Of a stretch of DNA of 18,253 nt, positions 14,663-18,253 are shown piece after piece (the stretch's first letter is position 1; every line of letters starts with the position of its first letter). Where the stretch lies: contig DQYP01000300.1 of the NCBI GenBank assembly GCA_011043375.1, positions 1-18,253 of the forward strand. The letters run 5' to 3'. The DNA comes from Thermotogaceae bacterium (lineage in GTDB: Bacteria > Thermotogota > Thermotogae > B21-G9 > HyVt-16). The translations under genes and the position numbers were made by a program. The notes under the pieces are model-generated. The model was not told the origin of the DNA and did no database searches. It saw nothing but the letters and a program-made list of their open reading frames with translations.

Positions 14663-15227
14663 ACTCGTTTCAACGGTTTACAATCCAGGCACTTTTCCAA
14701 ATCCAGTAAAAGTGGAAATTGCTTTTGCCGGTCGGTCGAATGTTGGCAAGTCTACTTTGCTCAATGTGCTTTTCAATAAAAAAATTGCAAAGGTTAGTTC
14801 CACACCAGGTAAGACACGCTCAATAAATTTTTATCTTGTGAACAATGAATATTATTTCGTAGATCTTCCGGGTTATGGTTATGCCAAGGTCTCCAAATCC
14901 GAAAAAAAGCGTTGGGCGGCTTTAATAGAGTATTATTTTAAAAGTAGAAAAATATCAATGTGTTTTTTGTTAATGGATATGAGGCATGAACCTCAACCTA
15001 ACGATTTACAAATGGTTGAATGGATTAAAACTAATAGTATCCCGTTCACAGTAGTATTAACCAAGGCTGATAAAGTTAAGAGAAATGAAAGGAGAAAGCA
15101 TATCGAGATCTTTGAAAAAGTTCTGATGAGATATGGCGAGTATAGATTGATTCTTTTCTCGAGTGTCACAAAGGAAGGTTTAGATAGCTTATTGGAATCG
15201 ATTTCTGAAGCTTTGGATCTTGGTTAG
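14643..15227 (+). CDS. engB: Ribosome biogenesis GTP-binding protein EngB/YsxC/YihA
   Basis: This TRAFAC-class GTPase acts in large-subunit ribosome assembly. Motifs in order are G1 GRSNVGKST, a switch I region with TPGKTRSINFY, G3 DLPGYGYAKV (the EngB signature), G4 TKAD, and G5-like SSVTKEG. From TTG 14643 the protein is 194 aa and begins like the Thermotoga maritima protein as I recall it. GGAG at 14630-14633 sits 9 bp before this TTG. ATGs at 14619 and 14628 would add up to eight residues inside the lon reading overlap, and GAGGA at 14603-14607 could serve the first of them, so the start is not certain. Pairing of lon with engB is common in bacteria. It is the last gene before a new promoter. 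Confidence 0.94.
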   Translation: MLIRNVKLVSTVYNPGTFPNPVKVEIAFAGRSNVGKSTLLNVLFNKKIAKVSSTPGKTRSINFYLVNNEYYFVDLPGYGYAKVSKSEKKRWAALIEYYFKSRKISMCFLLMDMRHEPQPNDLQMVEWIKTNSIPFTVVLTKADKVKRNERRKHIEIFEKVLMRYGEYRLILFSSVTKEGLDSLLESISEALDLG

Positions 15228-15245
15228 TAAAAATTCATTAAAAGT

Positions 15246-15254
15246 TGTTATAAT
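15246..15254 (+). promoter_or_regulatory. Extended -10 promoter of the chemoreceptor operon
   Basis: TGTTATAAT at 15246-15254 is a full extended -10 element. No clear -35 is seen. Transcription would begin near 15261, giving a leader of about 49 nt that ends in an ideal AGGAGGTG ribosome-binding site at 15297-15304. No hairpin terminator for engB lies before it, so read-through is possible. Confidence 0.6.
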
Positions 15255-15309
15255 TATAGAAAAGAAAAATTTGTTAGTTTGCTCTTAAGATCAAATAGGA
15301 GGTGTTGGT

Positions 15310-17613
15310 ATGAGAGTGGGATTGAAAATAGCTTTGGTTTTCATAGTAATAGCAGCTGTTTTAGGTACTATGACGTTGATAGTTCTCAGTATTAAAACCT
15401 CCGTCGACAATTCTCATAGAGAACTCAGAGCCTCATTCGAGGATGTCGAAATATCTGTTAATAATACATCGAAGATCCATAAGCTTTCGAGTGAAATCGA
15501 AGCGTTGTTTTCTGAAATTCTTGAGATACCATTTTTACGTGAGGCTAATCTTGTCGATGAAAAGAGCAACAAAATAAAGGAGGAAATATCCTCAATAAGT
15601 TCTGAATTTTCGCTTGTTTCCTCTTCAAGTGATGAGATCGAGAAACTCAGAAAGATTCTTGAAGAATTGGTTGAGTATCAGAAAAAATTTATAGAATATG
15701 AAAAGGATCTCAACAATGTTGCAGATAATATGCAATCTTACTCCTCCAAACTTTCAAACCTTCAGAAAAAAAGAGAGGAATTTTTCGAAAAAAATGAACA
15801 GAAAATTTCAAAAATCAAGCAAGCTGTAAGTGAATTATCTAAGAAATACAATGGTGTTCAATTAAGCGATGAAAATCTAAAGAAGATAGTTTCAGAAATT
15901 GAAAATATTGATTTGAACTCTCTCTCAATACCGGAGATTGAAAGCATGTTTGACTCAAAAACCTTCCAATCTTTTTCAATGCATATGGCGAGATTGAATA
16001 GGATGAAAAGTTATGTTCTTGAGATATTGGTATTCAAAAATAAAGAAACCATTAATACGAACATAAATAAACTGGAGAAAGAACACGTTGATCTGAAGAG
16101 TTTCATAGATATGAATTTGAAGATGTCAATGGGATTGACCGATCCTGTTGAGTTGAAATTTTTGGATGAAATTGTGAAGGTGTATATCTCAAAAGTCAAG
16201 AGCTTGATTGCCTTAGAGTCTGATATAGCAAAGCAACAGAGCACTTTAAATGATTTAAACAATGAAACCAAAAAAATAAATGAGGATAGAAATGAAATAC
16301 TTAGTAAGATTTCTATATTAGTTACTAATGATTTGAGTAAGCTGAAATCTGAAATACATTCAAAAATCGATGATTTGATGCTGACTCAAGCAAATAAGCA
16401 AGTAGAAAGTATAGCAAATGCAAGAAAATCAACGGCAAAGGTAGAAAAATCTTTCAAGAATATTGTGAAAAGTTTGTATGTGTTTTTGATGATACTCGCC
16501 GTGGCTATACTAATTGGTGGAATATTCCTAACCCTCAATTTCACACGAATTCTTAGAAAACTTACAGAAGTTGCGCAGAGGGTTTCTGAAGGAGATTTAT
16601 CCGTGAACATCGAGAAAACGAAAAGAAAAGATCAATTTGGCCAACTTCAAAATGCATTCGTTGAAATGATTAACAATTTAAAACAAATGATAGTTAACAC
16701 CAGAGATACGGCCAGTTCTTTGGTATCACAGGCTGAAAATGTGAGTGCATCAATCGAAGAAAATTCTGCTTCGATGCAGGAGGTTGCTGCAAATGTTGGA
16801 AGTATAAGAGGTGCAATTGAAGATGCTTCTGAGTCTTTAAAAAGTACGTCTCAAAAGATGGAAGAATTGAGAAAAGAAAGTGCTGAAATTCAAAAAACAG
16901 CTGATGAAATAACGAATAGGTCTTTGCAATCTCAACAATTGGCTAAAGAAACCGAAAAACGACTACTTGAAAGCAATAAGGTTGTAGATGAAACCATTAA
17001 AGTGATAGAAAAAAGTGCTCAGGAGATCAATCAACTCGATCAAACGATCGGTCAGATAGAGAACTTTGTGGAAATAATCAGTTCTATAGCCGAACAAACA
17101 AACTTGTTAGCACTGAATGCTGCTATAGAAGCTGCTCGAGCTGGGGAAGCTGGAAGAGGTTTTGCAGTAGTAGCAGATGAAATAAGAAAATTGGCGGAAG
17201 AATCCAATAAGGCTGCTGAGAATATCTCAAATCTTTTGAAGAACATTATCGAGCGAACAAAAGAAGTTACAAAAGTTGTTAATGATGGAATAGCCAGAGT
17301 TGCGGAAGTAACAGAAATATCCGAACAGAGTGTCGACAATGTTGAGAAACTCGTCGATACTTTTGAAAACTTTGCAAAGCTTGTGAGTGAGTTTATAACT
17401 TACATTGAACAGCAAAATAAGAGTATAGAAGAGGTGAGTGAAACATCCATAAAAATTACCGAGGAATTTGAAAATACATATTCATTGATTGATTCCGTGA
17501 ACACAAGTGTGGCTGAAAGTTCTAAAGCGATGGAGGAGCTAGCGAAGATAGCAACGGAATTAACAGCAGTCTCTGACAAACTGAATGGAATAATCAAGAA
17601 ATTTATAATTTGA
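15310..17613 (+). CDS. Methyl-accepting chemotaxis protein
   Basis: The 767-aa transmembrane chemoreceptor has a first helix at about residues 4-26, an extracytoplasmic region of about 360 residues, a second helix at about 388-411, a HAMP domain (about 411-463, with RVSEGDLSV) and a cytoplasmic signalling hairpin. The tip that contacts CheA and CheW is canonical: EQTNLLALNAAIEAARAGEAGRGFAVVADEIR, near residues 595-626, with Asn598. Gln/Glu pairs on the flanking helices (for example SIEENSASMQE) suit reversible methylation. The sensor region is almost wholly helical and coiled-coil-like, rich in K, E, S and L, with no recognisable Cache or PAS motif. There is no C-terminal NWETF-type tether. 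The start is secure, with AGGAGGTG 5 bp upstream. The next gene follows after 23 bp. Confidence 0.95.
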   Translation: MRVGLKIALVFIVIAAVLGTMTLIVLSIKTSVDNSHRELRASFEDVEISVNNTSKIHKLSSEIEALFSEILEIPFLREANLVDEKSNKIKEEISSISSEFSLVSSSSDEIEKLRKILEELVEYQKKFIEYEKDLNNVADNMQSYSSKLSNLQKKREEFFEKNEQKISKIKQAVSELSKKYNGVQLSDENLKKIVSEIENIDLNSLSIPEIESMFDSKTFQSFSMHMARLNRMKSYVLEILVFKNKETINTNINKLEKEHVDLKSFIDMNLKMSMGLTDPVELKFLDEIVKVYISKVKSLIALESDIAKQQSTLNDLNNETKKINEDRNEILSKISILVTNDLSKLKSEIHSKIDDLMLTQANKQVESIANARKSTAKVEKSFKNIVKSLYVFLMILAVAILIGGIFLTLNFTRILRKLTEVAQRVSEGDLSVNIEKTKRKDQFGQLQNAFVEMINNLKQMIVNTRDTASSLVSQAENVSASIEENSASMQEVAANVGSIRGAIEDASESLKSTSQKMEELRKESAEIQKTADEITNRSLQSQQLAKETEKRLLESNKVVDETIKVIEKSAQEINQLDQTIGQIENFVEIISSIAEQTNLLALNAAIEAARAGEAGRGFAVVADEIRKLAEESNKAAENISNLLKNIIERTKEVTKVVNDGIARVAEVTEISEQSVDNVEKLVDTFENFAKLVSEFITYIEQQNKSIEEVSETSIKITEEFENTYSLIDSVNTSVAESSKAMEELAKIATELTAVSDKLNGIIKKFII

Positions 17614-17636
17614 TGATCAAATAAGGAGGTTTACCA

Positions 17637-18212
17637 ATGGTTGTGTACTTTAAAGAGCAGGGAGAAAAAAACACAAGAAAAGTTTTAGAACTCTGTATCA
17701 AAAGAGCTCAGGAAATTTCTTTGGGAAAATTGGTAATCTCTTCAACTCGAGGAAAAAGTGCTGAATTGGCCCTTCAAATGGTAGAAAGCACAGGTATCGA
17801 ATTGATAATTGTTACACACTCCGTTGGGTTTAAAGAAGCTGATAAAGATGAATTCGATCCATTGGTGAGAAGAAAATTGAAAAAGAAAGGTCATAAAGTA
17901 TTAACCGCGACTCATTTGTTTGCTGGAGTTGACAGGGCTCTCAGAAAAAAATTCGGTGGAATTTATCCAAACGATATAGTGGCTACAGCTCTGAAAATGT
18001 TTAGTCCTGGAACGAAAGTTGCATTCGAAATAGCAATGATGGCAGCTGATGCAGGTTTGATCAGCACAAAGGAATGGGTAATTGCGGCTGGAGGAACGGA
18101 AAAAGGTCTTGACACAGCGTTTGTTATAAGACCGGCTCATTCGAGCAATTTTTGGGACTTGGAATTTGGTGAGTTAATCTGTATACCGTCAAGATTCGCA
18201 GGTGAGGAGTGA
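17637..18212 (+). CDS. Stand-alone pyruvate kinase C-terminal (alpha/beta) domain-like protein
   Basis: At 191 aa this resembles the isolated pyruvate-kinase C-terminal-like family, also seen in archaea. It shows alternating helix/strand: a first helix (KNTRKVLELCIKRAQE), strand KLVISSTRGKSAELAL, strand LIIVTHSVGFKE, a loop with THLFAGVDRAL, then PNDIVATALKMFSPG and AFEIAMMAADAGLI. A last part follows with AAGGTEKGLDTAFVIRP. There is no catalytic pyruvate-kinase barrel, so it cannot be pyruvate kinase. From memory, structures of archaeal homologues exist and one carried a flavin, but the function is unknown. AAGGAGG at 17623-17629 lies 7 bp before ATG. It follows the chemoreceptor by 23 bp, and its last base is the first base of the deoB ATG. 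Confidence 0.85.
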   Translation: MVVYFKEQGEKNTRKVLELCIKRAQEISLGKLVISSTRGKSAELALQMVESTGIELIIVTHSVGFKEADKDEFDPLVRRKLKKKGHKVLTATHLFAGVDRALRKKFGGIYPNDIVATALKMFSPGTKVAFEIAMMAADAGLISTKEWVIAAGGTEKGLDTAFVIRPAHSSNFWDLEFGELICIPSRFAGEE

Positions 18213-18253
18213 TGAGAAGAAGAGTGATAATAATAGTACTTGATAGCCTTGGA
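18212..18253 (+). CDS. deoB: Phosphopentomutase, N-terminal fragment (runs off right edge)
   Basis: Only 14 codons are in the window: MRRRVIIIVLDSLG. A basic start, a hydrophobic strand and then LDSLG is the opening of phosphopentomutases (E. coli DeoB has MKRAFIMVLDSFG). The Asp is a metal ligand of the alkaline-phosphatase fold. The enzyme interconverts ribose/deoxyribose 1- and 5-phosphates in nucleoside salvage. Other members of the superfamily, such as cofactor-independent phosphoglycerate mutase, start somewhat similarly, so the call depends on the sequence beyond the edge. The start is coupled to the upstream gene by a one-base TGATG overlap, with GGTGAGGAG as ribosome-binding site. 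Confidence 0.65.
   Translation, partial: MRRRVIIIVLDSLG

Overview
The window looks like a bacterial chromosome segment from the phylum Thermotogota, most likely a Pseudothermotoga/Thermotoga-type organism. This rests on protein resemblances recalled from memory: the EngB-like GTPase is close to the Thermotoga maritima form, and the TsaE, Lon, glycerol kinase and DeoB proteins fit too. A+T-rich DNA, purine-rich ribosome-binding sites and frequent TTG/GTG starts agree with this. Phylum confidence is fairly high; genus confidence is low.

Layout, left to right. (1) nt 1-3633 holds the 3' part of a very large surface-type protein: beta-sandwich repeats, a parallel beta-helix and a von Willebrand A domain with an intact MIDAS. 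Its reading frame is open at the left edge. (2) nt 3634-5274 holds a single-gene unit for a flavin disulfide reductase/NADH oxidase, with its own -10 box, an inverted repeat just downstream of it, and a strong hairpin terminator. (3) nt 5275-5675 is non-coding: a 145-bp MITE-like element with about 35-bp terminal inverted repeats, then two diverged copies of one leader sequence. (4) A RidA gene follows. (5) On the minus strand, a B12-binding radical SAM enzyme and a Na+/Ca2+-exchanger family membrane protein form a two-gene operon that converges on ridA. (6) From a divergent promoter region at about 8440-8530 runs a long plus-strand operon: exbB, exbD, tonB-like, glpK, tsaE, lon, engB, with 4-bp gaps or gene overlaps at nearly every junction. 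(7) A new promoter at 15246-15254 drives a chemoreceptor, an orphan pyruvate-kinase C-terminal-like protein and the start of a phosphopentomutase gene (deoB), which runs off the right edge.

How the genes fit together. ExbB, ExbD and the TonB-like protein make an inner-membrane, proton-motive-force-driven motor for a cell with an outer envelope layer, the toga in Thermotogota. Glycerol kinase feeds glycerol into lipid or central metabolism. TsaE (tRNA t6A), Lon (protein quality control) and EngB (ribosome assembly) are housekeeping genes, and their overlapping starts suggest translational coupling. The chemoreceptor has an all-helical sensor region of about 360 residues with no recognisable ligand domain.

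No rRNA, tRNA, CRISPR array, prophage or transposase gene was seen. Several starts were moved from the longest possible ORF, using ribosome-binding sites and promoter positions (exbB, the radical SAM gene, ridA, lon, engB). The items most worth a second look are the TonB-like protein, which has Asn where E. coli TonB has its essential His and a charged rather than Pro-rich linker; the beta-helix/vWA giant protein; the MITE-like element beside a duplicated ridA leader; and the orphan pyruvate-kinase-C protein coupled to deoB.
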